A stretch of DNA of 64,000 bases from Diogma glabrata (lineage: Eukaryota; Arthropoda; Insecta; Diptera; Cylindrotomidae): positions 132,467,903-132,531,902 of the forward strand of contig OY856186.1 in NCBI GenBank assembly GCA_963693315.1. The letters run 5' to 3'. The position numbers and the translations under genes were made by a program. Shown here piece by piece: positions 10,113 to 21,769 of the stretch; within the stretch, counting starts at the first letter, position 1, and every line of letters starts with the position of its first letter. The notes beneath the pieces are model-generated. The model saw only the letters and a program-made list of their open reading frames with translations, did not search any database and had not been told where the DNA came from.

Positions 10113-10786
10113 CCTTTCTTCTCACTTGTGAAAATTAACATCTGTCACTAGGGTTTCTCCTTAGTTCCCCTCTTTTTCGACTTCTTTCAAATATTGTTTC
10201 ATATTGCTTTCCCACCAACATTTTTTCTCCTACCGAAACATCATTCGTTCTTAAAAAGTTTTAAAATATCCACTGTCCATTTCCCATATAGACATCGTCA
10301 AATACAAGGTCAGTTTTATAATTTATTTTTATTTTTACTTTTATTTTTATTTTTATATTTTATTTATTTTATTTATTTTACTTTCTCGTTTTTAATTTGT
10401 TTTAAATTTCTAAAAATTAATTTTGTGAAAAGTTTTTTCTGGTACATTAATTGTGCTTTATACGGTGTAGCTTCACTTAGTTTTTATGATTAGATTATAA
10501 TTAGTGTATTAAGGTTATATTTTAATTGTGAAAATTTTTTATCCCTTTTCCCATAGACAAAATCGCCTTGAAAAAGGAGCCAATCAAAAGCTCCGAAACG
10601 TCGGCAATATTAAAAATAAAATTTTCCATTAATACAAAAATATTTTTTCAATTATGTTATCCATCAAAATACAATTGAAAAATGTACCAAGTTTTTTTTA
10701 AAACATAAAGAAGTTTTTTTTAAAGAATGGAAAAAATATAATTAAAAATTAAAGGTCCAAATATATCAAGAACGTTAAAATAATAC
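10026..10786 (+). repeat. Downstream pseudo-LTR / 3' end of Penelope-like element 1
   Basis: Covers the last about 29 codons of the ORF plus the 3' UTR and ends at taatac. It is nearly identical to 6181-6947. It contains (attttt)n tracts near 10320-10380 and the hammerhead-like motif at 10564-10606. Confidence 0.88.
10564..10606 (+). ncRNA. Hammerhead-like motif, degenerate core (downstream pseudo-LTR)
   Basis: Identical to the motif at 6725-6767: stem ggagc/gctcc, then gaaacgtc, enclosed by gcc and ggc. It has the same departures from the canonical core, so it may be a structural relic rather than an active ribozyme. Confidence 0.4.
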
Positions 10787-12084
10787 AAAAACTGTTATTG
10801 GCAATTCAATCTGTATACAATTGTTACACTTTTAGATGAAAAACATCATAAACTCGAAATTTATTATCATTATGAGCATCATAAACCCTTCAAAAGAATC
10901 AAAACTTACAAAAGTGACTCAAATTCCATTAAATATAAAACACAATTTTTATAAAATTGCTTAAGATATAAAATGTTCTAACAAAACTAACCTTCCTAGT
11001 TCCATCTTCATTAATTTTACATAAAACCACAAAAAACAATATATTTTAACATTATTTGACATTTTATTTCCCAAAAGTGGAAAGAGCAAAGAAGTATGTT
11101 ACATTTAAACAAAATCCAAAGAAAGTACAATGACAAAGCAATTTAAAGTTGCTGCTCTATGCTTTCTGGGAATGTGTAAAACTTTATATGTTCTTATATT
11201 GTTTATCAACAAAACAAAAAAAAAAGAAAATTGTTGACCAGTTCATTTTTAATTTTGTTGTATCTTTTTTAATTTGTATTACTTGTAATTACAAAGCTTT
11301 CCAAACTGTGTTTTACTTTACATCTGTTGAAAAAAAAGAAAATGGTTGAATTTCGGAAAAAATAATTATGTACAACCATATATTGTCCGAAGATTCAGTG
11401 TCTTTTCAACAATCGATATAAAAAAATGAAAAAAATATAGAATTGATTTTATTACGAAAAAAATATCAAAGCACCAGAAAGCGAAAAGACAACATACTAT
11501 TCACTATTCCTTAGTTAATTTTATTGTTGATGACGTTGTGTATTGTTTTTTAGATTTCTTTGTTTCTAGTCACCCCCCCTTTCATTTGATGATTACCACA
11601 TATTTTAAACTTCGAGAGACGCTTTTCCTTGACGAGCTCGACAACTTCGCTTTTTCGTTCGGAAAAACATCGAAAAATGCCGATTACCCGGCTTGTAAAT
11701 TTACTACCACAATTTTTTTTTATTAATGGGGGTGGCAGTTTGTTTTAGAAAACCAGGGTAATCTTGTTCGACAAAAATTTGTCTCCTATTGTCAAGTCCG
11801 ACAGTTGACATTTTGGCATGTTTTGATTCTCATTTGGTAAATTTACAAGATCTTGAGCAATCGGCATTTTTCGGAAATGGCCGAACGGAAAAGCGGTCGA
11901 ATCGAGGAAATGGCAGATAGAAAAGTTATCGGACTCTAGGACAAGCGCCTCACGAATTATAAACACACAACACATAAAAGCCTTTTAAGACCAAAGTCCC
12001 ACAACTGAGATGTGACGATATTTAGGTAGCAGCTACTTTTTCACTGTTACTCAAAAGTAGCAATCACTACCTCTTCTAAATATT
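10787..12084. other. AT-rich DNA without recognisable genes
   Basis: Small ORFs at 11149-11349, 11538-11726 and 11745-11975 show no family motif. Positions 11640-11900 are slightly less AT-rich, with repeated short phrases (aaatttacaa, cggcattt) in both orientations, but no clear element boundary. Confidence 0.3.
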
Positions 12085-12303
12085 AAAAGTAACAGTTCCT
12101 ATTATTTTGTTCGCTGTGAATTTTTGAAAATAAAATTCAGACAGCTACTTTAGTATTTTTATCTTTTGAAATAAAAATACGAACAAGAGGAAAAGGAAAA
12201 TAAAAAAATCACTGTGATTTCTCAAAGTAACAATTCCTATTATTTTGTTCGCTGTGAGTTTTTGGAAATAAAATTCAGACTGCTACTTTAGTATTTTTAG
12301 TAT
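12085..12303. repeat. Tandem duplication, unit of about 139 bp
   Basis: The phrase aaagtaaca.ttcctattat, continuing through tgttcgctgtga and aaaattcagac.gctacttt, occurs at about 12085 and again at about 12224 with few mismatches. Non-coding. Confidence 0.65.
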
Positions 12304-12401
12304 TTTTTTCATATAAAAATCTACCTTTTGCAATGTGCCTCATCTCAGAATTTCGGAAAATTTTTGGTGCCGAACGACTATTTAGCGGTAGCGAAATTCA
12401 G

Positions 12402-15400
12402 GGTAGCGAAAATCCGAAATTCTACGTCCACGCCGTGCTACCTGGGTAACGCTAACAGAATTAGGTTGGTGTAGTTGAGAGGGGCAGAGTAAATACTGCT
12501 TATACTCAATGATTCTGCACCATGGCGAGTCATTGGCGACATAAAACCAATGCAACTCAAGCGTCTGTTTTCCATGTTAGGGGCGGCTTGGAGCGGGCGT
12601 CTGTCTTGGATCAAGCGGCTCGCTATATAAATGTGTAGAAAGCGTCTGTTCTCCATGTAAGGGGCGGTTTTCAGCGGGCGTCTGTCTTGGATCAAGCGGC
12701 TCGCTATATAAACCTGTAAAAAGGTTGTTTTTGGTGACCTTAAGATGCAGAACGAACCCATTCACGAAAATTTGGGTTGGGCGAAGAGCTAACACATTTC
12801 CGTAAAAATTATTGTCATGAATTCTGTACACAGGCCTCGGAATATCTCGGATTCATAATTGGAACGACCTCGGAAACTGTACCCGGACTACGATTTAAAA
12901 ATGGGAACCTGGAACGTGCTTAGCCCTAGAAGACCAGGAGATCTCCTAAAACTCACACAACAAGTCGAGAGCTACACACTAGATATAGTGGCATTACAAG
13001 AACTAAGATGGCCAGGTAGTGGAATCCATGAAACAGCGAAAGGATACACTCTTTATTATTGCGGTCATCAAAACGGAGGAGAATTTGGAGTTGGCTTTCT
13101 TATACACCGTCGCATGAATCAGCATGTTATCGACTTCTGCCCAATTAATATGCGGATATGCACACTGAGAATCCGCACACAAAAATTCAATGTAATGATC
13201 GTCAATGTTCATGCACCTACTGAAGACAAAGCAGATGATATTAAAGACCTGTTCTTCCTAGAACTCGAAGAAGTCATCAATAAAATCCCGCGGCACGATA
13301 TAAAAATCGTGGTAGGTGACTTTAATGCTCAAATTGGTAGGATTGCAGAACTTAAAACACAAATCGGCCCCAACAGCTTGCATCATACCAGCACCAATAA
13401 CGGTTTTCGCGCAGCCGAGCTGGCTATGATGTATGATCTAGTAATTTCCAGCACTTTCTTCCCTCACAAGAGAATTCACAAGGCAACGTGGAAATCAAAT
13501 GACGGAAGAACGGGAAATCAAATCGATCACGTCATGATTTCTAAGAGACACTCTACAAGTGTAACTGACGTTCGATCATACAGAGGTACTGATATGGACA
13601 CTGATCATATGCTTGTCATCTTTAAGTACAAGTGCAAGTATCATCTACATTTAATAGACAAGCAAAAAAAACCGTGCGCTGGAACGTCGATGCATTTAAA
13701 CATCCGGAAACGCTGAATAGATATCAGGAAATAATAACACAAAACATAGAAGAGCATGACATCTCTTAGGAGATGCCATTAAACATACAAGAAGAGTGGC
13801 AAACGCTTCAATCAACCATTATAGCCGCAGCACAAACTACAATCGGAAAGCGGCCACCGAAATCACACAACGAATGGTTTGACGACGAGTGCCGCCAATC
13901 CGTTGAACATAAACAAAAACTGCGAGAAAAATGGTTAACAATGAACACCCGAAGCTCCCAAGCTGATTATCTATGCGCCAGGAAAGCCTCAGCAAAACTT
14001 CTACGTAAAAAGAAACGCGAACACATGAAGAGCTGCATTGAAGACATCAACCAACATGCGGCCAACGGAAATTCAAAAGAGTGCTTTGCCAATGCTTGGA
14101 ATCTGACAAAAGATTTTCACCCAAGATCTACAGCCATCAAAAATGAAAATAATGAACTTACAACAAGTGAACATGATGTGCTGGCAGTGTGGCGATCCCA
14201 CTTTCAAGACCTATTGAATAGGACGAATGAAGTTCATCCTATTCGAGCAATTGCTCCATCAACTGAAGAGATTTTTGTCCCTTACCCAGCAATAGAGGAA
14301 GTGGAAGCTGCCATTAAAAAACTGAAAAATGGCAAATCACCAGGATTCGATGGAATTCCCAAAATGGAGGAGCAGCTCTGGTCTCACGTATATACGATCT
14401 GATTCTTGCAATCTAGGACCAAGAAGAACTACCTACTGAATGGAAAACAGCTCTCATTGTTCCGCTACATAAGAAAGGTGACCGTCTAAAGTGTGCGAAT
14501 TATCGTGGCATCGCACTGTTGAACACTGCATATAAAATACTACCTAATGTCGTACTTGCTCGACTCATCCCGTTTGCTGAATCTATCATCGGTGACTATC
14601 AGTGTGGTTTTCGTCCCAACCGCTCAACCACAGATCAATGTTTTACATTAAGGATGATTCTGGAAAAATGTTGGGAGTACAACATCAGCATTCACCAGCT
14701 CTACGTTGATTTCAGGCAAGCATATGATAGTATCATCCGCGACAACCTCTGGTCCGCACTCATATGCCTTGGTATCCCAGAGAAACTTGTTTCTCTGTGC
14801 AAACTCACAACATCGGGATCAAATTGTAGAATAGTAATCGAAGGGTCAGTTTCTGATCCTTTCGATATAACATCAGGTGTTCGACAAGGTGAAGCACACG
14901 CGCCTGTACTATTTAATTTGGCGCTGGAGTACGCGATAAGAAAAAGCCGAATTGAGACGCAAAACTGCATATATAATAAATATAGTCAAGTTCTTGGCTA
15001 CGCAGATGATATTGTGCTTCTCGGACGTAGAACGAGCGATATTAAAGATAGTCTCTCTCAGCTTGAAAAAAATGCTAAACGACTTGGATTATGCATCAAC
15101 ACCGGCAAAACTAAAGTGTTAACAACATCTAAGAACATACCTCCCGGAAATCTGGATACTGGCGAGTATGAAGTGGAACGCGTGGAAAAGTTCAAATACC
15201 TTGGGTCTGTAATAACATCGTCAAATGACATGCAGGCAGATATCAAAGCCCGTGTCTCTGCCGCATACAGAGTTTTCTACGCATACTCAAAACTTCTGCG
15301 ATCAAAACATCTTTCGCGGTCGTGTAAACTCACACTTTACAAAGCATTAATTCGACCTGTGCTTACATTTGGAAGTGAAAGCTGGACACTGACTTCCTCC

Positions 15401-15577
15401 GCTTGTAGAATTTTATCAACATTCGAGAGGAAGGTCATACGAACAATTTATGGTCCATGTAAAGTTGCTTAAAATCAGTATAGAATCCGAATGAATCACG
15501 AAATCAGACAGCTTCTTGGAGGCTGCGATGTAATCGGATTCATTAAATCTAACCGAATTAGATGGTTTGGTCATGTA
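12402..15577 (+). pseudogene. RTE-type LINE copy A (endonuclease and reverse transcriptase), decayed and 3'-truncated
   Basis: The first part is an APE-like endonuclease: TWNVLS, ALQELRWPGSG, VGDFNAQIG, QIDHVMIS and DTDHMLV. After a linker come the RT motifs YRGIALLNTAYKI, QCGFRPNRSTTDQ, LYVDFRQAYDS, GVRQGEAHAPVLF, catalytic YADDIVLLG and FKYLGSVI, then the start of the C-terminal IRWFGHVE segment. This protein family is often annotated as craniofacial-development-protein-2-like or RTE endonuclease-RT. Breaks against copy B: a 1-nt loss near 13637, a stop at 13767-13769, a deletion of about 16 nt near 14360, stops at 14400-14402 and 15470-15472. The copy ends abruptly at about 15577 within GHVE, where it joins Helitron sequence. 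Its 5' UTR begins at about 12402. Confidence 0.9.
12560..12716 (+). promoter_or_regulatory. Two tandem 5'-UTR units of LINE copy A with TATA-like boxes
   Basis: Units at about 12560-12636 and 12640-12716 share aagcgtctgtt, ccatgt, aggggcgg, gcgggcgtctgtcttgg, atcaagcggctcg and a TATA-like ctatataaa at the end. The same pair occurs in LINE copy B. Tandem promoter-like monomers upstream of a LINE ORF suggest the internal promoter, but this is inference from position and motif. Confidence 0.5.
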
Positions 15578-15589
15578 GAGTACATGTAC

Positions 15590-16742
15590 TGTCAAACGAG
15601 ATGGTTTAGTCATGTACAGTTTGGTCATGATGCTGTTCAAACTGATGTGGCTGCTGTTTTTAAAAATGATGATGGTGAACCTCCTTTTGAAAGAAATATG
15701 ATTGTTTTTTTCAAAAAATTCAAATGAAAATCGTTCCGTTTCTGTCCTTGATTCTTCTTTGGATCCTTTAGCTTATCTTTTGTTGTTTCCAAATGGTGAT
15801 ACTGGGGGGCACGTTAATATTCCACATAATTTAGTTTCAACTTCACGTGCTAATGTGCCACGTACAAAAGTTACAATGTTGCAATATGCATCTTATTACC
15901 TTGCTATACGTGATGGTTTTAGTCTTTTGAATCGTTCTCAAAAATTATTTCTTCAATGGATTGTTGATATGTATGTTCGTATCGAAGCTACACGGCTTTA
16001 TTACATTCGTTCAAATCAATCTGCTCTTCGTGCTGATTTGTACAACAATTTAACAGATTTCTTGCATCAAAATCGCAATGGCGATGATAATATGCAAGTA
16101 GTTGGTCGTAAAGTAATTTTGCCATCTTCTTTCACCGGTTCACCACGTAACATGTATCAAAATTACTTGGATGCAATGTCTATTGTACAACATTTCGGTA
16201 AACCTTCTTAATTCATAACAATGACATGTAATCCTCACTGGCCAGAAATTGTTGATAATTTGAGTAATTATGAGTCTTCGAATTTTCGTCCTGATATTGT
16301 TGTGCGTGTATTTAAAGTGAAACTTAAAGAGCTCATAAATTGTTCAATGAAAGAAAAAGATTTTCGGCTCTGTCAAAGCACTTATATATACCATTGAATT
16401 TCAAAAACGTGGTCTTCCGCATGCTCATATTTTGTTAAATTTTTCAGATGAAGATAGAATTGATGGAAATGAAATGATTAATAAATTTGTATGTACTGAA
16501 AGCCCTGATCCCATTCTTTTCCTAAATTACATGAATATGAGAAACGTCATATGATGCATGGACCATGTGGTGCTTTAAATCCCAATTCTGTTTGTATGAG
16601 AGATGGTAAATGTAGTAAGAATTTTCCAAAACCTGTTTCTGAAAATACTAAAGAATCTGTGAATGGTTATCTTTTGTATCGTCGACATGATAATGGTATG
16701 AGTGTTGATGTACGTGGTGCATCTCTTGATAATAGATACTAG
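15590..16742 (+). pseudogene. Helitron Rep/helicase protein, N-terminal fragment
   Basis: The segments DVAAVF, SLDPLAYLLLFPNGD, MLQYASYYLAIRDGFS and YMYVR-like LQWIVDMYVRIEATR, then MTCNPHWPEI, RGLPHAHIL (the HUH-type Rep histidine pair), HMMHGPCGALNP and GKCSKNFPKP are characteristic of the Helitron helicase-like N-terminal domain. Rep nicks and joins DNA ends for rolling-circle transposition. Breaks: frame change at about 15705-15725, stop at 16209-16211, frame change near 16370 and near 16525. The helicase half is missing. The fragment stops at 16742, where a foldback element begins, and its left edge is fused to LINE copy A. Confidence 0.88.
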
Positions 16743-17176
16743 GAAGGCCCGGCACGCTTCGCTACGCTTATAAATAAAGTTTTTGCGTAGACATTTTGTT
16801 GACGTAGAAGCAATGATTTCAAAAAGTGGTAGTAGAAATGCAAGCATATAATTTTTCATTTTTCTTTTTAAATATTTGGATGAAAAATAATCAGAACTCT
16901 AGCTGATCAGTTCGGATATATGAAAAATTAGCGATCAAATAAGTTTTCAAGTAAGCTTATTTGATCTCTAACTTATTTGATTGCTAATTTTTCATATATC
17001 CAAACTGATCAGCTAGAGTTCTGATTATTTTTCATTCATACATTTAAAAAGAAAAATGAAAAATTATATGCTAGCATTTCTCATTACCACTTTTTGAAAT
17101 CATTGCTTCTACGTCAACAAAATGTCTAAAAAAAACTTTATTTATAAGCGTAGCGAAGCACGCTGGGCCCTCCTAG
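16739..17176. mobile_element. 438-bp foldback / long-TIR MITE
   Basis: The left end ctaggaaggcccggcacgc and right end gcgctgggccctcctag (read inward as its complement) start two arms that pair almost to the centre at about 16955. Shared phrases include cttcgctacgcttataaat, gacgtagaagcaatgatttc, gatcagctagagttctgat and cttatttgat. No coding capacity. It sits exactly between the Helitron fragment and the Gypsy pol. A target duplication is not clear; gataat occurs on both sides. Confidence 0.8.
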
Positions 17177-17185
17177 TCTAGATAA

Positions 17186-19908
17186 TGATCTTAATAAAGA
17201 AGAAAGAGACTCTATTGTACAATTAATAGAAAATCATGAAGACTTATTTCGCTTAAAAGGAGATAAAATTTCTTATTCATCAGCAATAACACAATCAATA
17301 CCCACGCTACCAGATAAAGCCCCTATCAACCAAAAATGTATAGAATTCCACAAACACAACAGGAAGAAATAAACAACCAAATTTCGGAAATACTCGAAAA
17401 TAATATAATAGTTCATAGTAAGAGTCCTTACAATGCTCCTTTGCTTATTGTTTCAAAACGTCATGATAAGTCCGGCAACAAACGATTTCGAGTGGTTGTT
17501 GATTTAAGGAAGCTTAATCTGATAACAATAGGTGACGCATTTCCCCTTTCACACATAGAAGAAATTTTGGACCAACTTGGTCACTCTAGATATTTCACCA
17601 CCCTTGATCTAGCTAGCAGATATCATCAAATACTAGTTGACCCTAAGGATAGAGAAAAAAACGGCTTTCAGTAGTGCCTTAGGACATTTCGAATTTAACA
17701 GAATGCCCTTTGGATCAAAAGGAGCCCCGGCCACTTTTCAAAGAGCTATGAATCACGTCTTAATCGGTTTGCAAGGCATTGAATGTTATATGTATTTAGA
17801 TGATATAGTTATATACGGTAAAAATCTAGAAGATCATAGTCGTAAAGTAATCAGTGTGTTCGATTGACTTAGAAGGTTTAACTTAAAATTACAAATCGAT
17901 AAATGCCACTTCCTTAAAAAAGAAATTATTTATTTAGGTCATAAGTGTAGCGAAGAAGGTGTGAGAAAAGATGATTCAAAAACGGATTCAATTTTAAACT
18001 TCCCGATTCCCAAAACAATTAAGTAGGTTCAATCATTTTTAGGATTAGCAAACTATTATAGGAATTTTATTAAAGACTTCTCTAAAATAGCAGCACCTAT
18101 TAATAAGTAATTACAAAAAAATATAAAATTAACATGGACTGAAGCATGTCAAACATCTTTTGATTTATTAAAAGAAAAATTAACCTCAGATACGGTACTA
18201 ATACACCCCGATTTCAATAAACCTTTTATATTAACCACAGATGCAAGTAGTGAAGCGTTAGGAGCCGTGTTATCCCAAGGTAAACCAGGCGAAGATAGAG
18301 AAATCGCCTATGCAAGTAGAAGTTTAAATAAAGCTGAAAAAAATAAATCAGTTATTGAAAAAAAGCTATTGGCTATTGTCTGGACTACGAAAAATTTTCG
18401 TTGCTACTTATATGGGCGACAATTTACTATATATATACGGATCATAAACCTCTTAAAGATGTATTTAATGTCAAAGATCCAACATGTAGACTAGTCCGTT
18501 TTCACAATAAGCTTTCAGAATTCGACTATAAAATAGAGTATAAACCAGGGAAGTTAAATGCCAACGCGGATGCTCTCAGTAGACTTCCATATGAAGATAA
18601 CGCAAACAATACTCCACAATGTCTAGTGATTACGAGAAATCATGCCAAACAAATAAACAATACAGTAGATAATACACATCCTTTACAAACACGAAAAGAA
18701 GTTCAAAATTGTAATGATAGTAACGCTACAGTAACACATAGTAATAATAACACTAACGAAAATCTAGAAGTTGAATATAAAGTTCAAAACCATGAGGCTA
18801 TAACATCCAATGACGATGAACTAAGCAATGGTGAAGAAGAATGGCTAGCTGAAAGAACAGAAATAGATCAAGTTATGAAAGACTTCCATGACTTACCACT
18901 TGGAGGACATCAAGGTGTTTTTAAAACCTCCCACCGTATCAGAAGACAATACCAGTGGAAAAATATGTTAACTGACATTATCAAATATATCAAACAATGC
19001 AAAATATGCCAAAAAGTCAAAACCGTACGGTAATATAAAATGCCAATGATATTGACAGACACACCAACAAAACCATTCGACAAAATATATTTAGGTATTG
19101 TAAGTCCATTACCTCGTACTATTAGTGGTTATATGTATATTTTAACTTTCCAAGACGATCTCACAAAATTTACTGATTGCTACGCTCTACCTAATCAAGG
19201 AGCAGCTACAGTGGCGCGTGTATTTTACGATGAAATTATTAGCAGGTATAGAATACCAAAACAACTACAGACCGATCAAGGGTCCAACTCTACAAATGAA
19301 GTATTTAAAAAGTATGTAAATTATTAAAAATCAAAAAACTCCAAACCAGCCCTTATCACCCTCAAACCAATGGTTCTTTAGAACGCACTCATCGCCCACT
19401 AAAAGATTATTTAAGATGTTTTGTTGATGAACATCCTGCACAATGGGACATGTGGCTACGGCAAGCGGTACATGTCCACAACAATACCATTCACAGCGGT
19501 ACGAAATTAACGCCTATGGATTGTTTATTCGGGTTCACAGCTGACATGCCATCAAATTTAAAAAAAGCACCAGCTCCTCTGTATAATGCAGACGATTATT
19601 TTTTAGAACTTAAACATAAACTACAAAAACACATTTAATAGCCAGGCAAAATGTAAAAAAGTCAAAAGAATTTGCAAAGACATATTATGATAAAAAAACA
19701 AACGCAGTCGAATTCAAGATAGGAGATCAAGTTTTAATCAAAAACGAAGCTAAACACAAGGGTTTAACATGTGCATGGCAAGGTCCATATAAAGTAACAA
19801 AAATCAATATCCAGACCAACACTACAGTAGAAATAGGTAACAAACAGAAAACTCTTCACAACAATCGCTTAAAATTATTTAGTGACTGTCCATCATGCAT
19901 AGAATAGT
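17186..19908 (+). pseudogene. pol: Gypsy-type pol (RT, RNase H, integrase), decayed
   Basis: In order: the linker before RT; RT motifs FRVVVDLRKLN, FTTLDLASRYHQI, FNRMPFGSKGAPATF and catalytic YLDD at about 17797; RNase H with TTDASSEALGAVL and YTDHKPL; the integrase zinc finger ending CKICQKVK; integrase core with QTDQGSNS; and a C-terminal GPY segment (GPYKV) before a stop at 19906-19908. Visible breaks: frame change near 17660-17675, stops at 17865-17867, about 18023-18025, 18108-18110 and 19031-19033, and frame changes near 18430, 19325 and 19640. Gag and protease are absent; the 5' side is replaced by the foldback. The motif style and the Env-like tail downstream suggest an errantivirus-like (insect retroviral) lineage. 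Not functional. Confidence 0.88.
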
Positions 19909-20084
19909 AGGTACAAATATAACGATTTTTTTAACTTTTTTCATCATTATTCATTTTTTTTTTAAATAACGTTATCCATCTAAATTTTTAGTTATTAGTT
20001 AAGACATGATTAACTTAGTAAGATTTAGAAAACAAATTTAAATCACACAAAATACATTCAAAGGTTCACTATTCTGTCTAAATT

Positions 20085-20258
20085 GGCATCATTGTTATAA
20101 TAATCATTTTAGTTTTAATATTGTTCAAATTTAAGTTTGGATTTAATAAACATAAAAATAAAATCACAAGTGTCACGGAAAATATTGTGCTCTTTGGAAA
20201 TAATACCACAGAGACTCTACAAGAAATCAGTGAAAACTTGGAACAATTAGTCAAGTAG
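20085..20258 (+). pseudogene. Possible Env C-terminal tail (membrane segment plus cytoplasmic tail)
   Basis: A 57-codon frame downstream of the integrase starts with a strongly hydrophobic run (IIVIIIILVLILF), then a basic stretch (KFKFGFNKHKNK) and a polar tail rich in T, E and N ending at TAG. Position after Pol and the membrane-plus-tail layout fit the end of an errantivirus Env. A stop lies immediately upstream in frame and no surface domain or fusion peptide is visible, so most of the gene is missing. A small host-like membrane ORF arising by chance is the alternative. Confidence 0.45.
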
Positions 20259-21769
20259 ATAATTTTAAAATTTAACTTAAAAGTTTCATATATATATATA
20301 GGAAACAAATTTAAAAATACAAATGTATAAAAACTTTTTGTTAATAAAATATATAGGGTAAAGTTTTGTTTTCATTTTAAATTAATTAATATTATGTAAT
20401 ATCAAGCACAATTAAGGCCATTGTTTTGTTAGTAGTCGATAACTCCGTTAGTTCGTTCATTCCGTTAGTTTTTGATAAAAATTATAAATAGTTCATTTAA
20501 GGAAAATTTAGTTTTAAGAACAATCCTTGAAAAGTTGTTCACTTTATGTAGAAAAAAAAATGCACCTGAAGTAATTAGTCTAAAAATTAAATTAAAATTT
20601 CAATTTTTTCCGTTTAAAATTACTTCAACTAAATATAAAAATCTATAAAATAACACACGGCTTATAAAATTTAAATAAGAAAAATAATAATAATAATTAC
20701 AAATGACATTATAAAAAAAAAAGCAAGAAATTTTTTGTCTCAATAAATTCAATTTAAATATAAAATTTTATAATTAAATTATCACACAGAAAATATAATT
20801 TTTGATTATAAAAGTATCTTAAATAGTGAAAAATTAAGAAATTATTTTGCATAATTATAATAAAAAAATTAAAGTTTTTATAATATATTACATTTTAGAT
20901 GAAAATACAAAACACAAAAAAGTAATAATAATAAAATGAACTATAATCACACTATTTTGCAAATATGTACATATGTATAGAACACAATAAAGCTAAAATT
21001 AAATTTTAATTATTAATATAATTATACATATATTTTGTTTTGCTTAATTCATTTTAAACGTATATTTTAAAATTAAAATAATATAACCAGTCGATGGTAA
21101 ATTTTAAGAAATTTATACAAGTACAAACATATTTAATTAATTTTGTGAAGGAAAGTAATCAGATAGTTATAATTAAAATAAAAGTATAAAATAGATAGTT
21201 TTAATGAAAACTTAATTTTAAAAACAACTTTCGCAAGGTTGTTCACTTTTTGTTCCCTTTTTACACACTTTTATTTAACTTGACTTCTGAGAGCTTTCAT
21301 GGGTGGAATTTTCTGATTCATTTTTCAGTAACTTCCCATTATGTGATTGATCCCAAATTGAAAAGACTAGTTTGTTGAAGCAGTCAGTACGTATTTCTAA
21401 AACTTTTAAAGCACAAAACTTTATAAAACTGAAGAAAAAAAATTCAAATTTTTCTTCACTCTGAAAGACCTTAAAGAATTGCACTGAAATCCCCATAAAC
21501 TGGTTGACTCATTTTGAGCGAAGGAATTTTGGTAATAATGTGTATATCATTATAATCATAGACATCATACATGTTTGTGTCATTTTATATGGATAAAAGG
21601 CCTTACATTATAAATAATGAACACAAGAAAAAAATAAAAGTATGACATTTCAAAGCTTATAGACCTTTTTTCTTAAAGTTCAAATCGTTATTTTGCTGTA
21701 TTTGACAGATTACTGTAGTGAAGAGTAGTAGTTTAAAGCCGTCACGACTAAGGCTCAGCCATCGTGGGT
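20259..21769. other. Very AT-rich DNA, possible degraded LTR
   Basis: Homopolymer-rich sequence. Positions 20400-20545 contain a taaatag-type box and the phrase gttgttcactttatg; a diverged version (ggttgttcactttttg) lies at 21236-21251. These could be LTR remnants of the Gypsy element, but pairing is too weak to define LTRs. No gene seen. Confidence 0.3.

Noticed and set aside
12438..12831. Minus-strand ORFs across the LINE 5' UTR (and 38379-38702)
   Set aside because: They read through the tandem promoter-like units and repeat the same peptide; an artefact of the 81-bp units.
14701..15246. Minus-strand ORFs opposite the LINE RT, and plus-strand ORFs opposite LINE copy B (36143-38132)
   Set aside because: Both sets mirror each other because the LINE copies are homologous; they are reverse-strand shadows.
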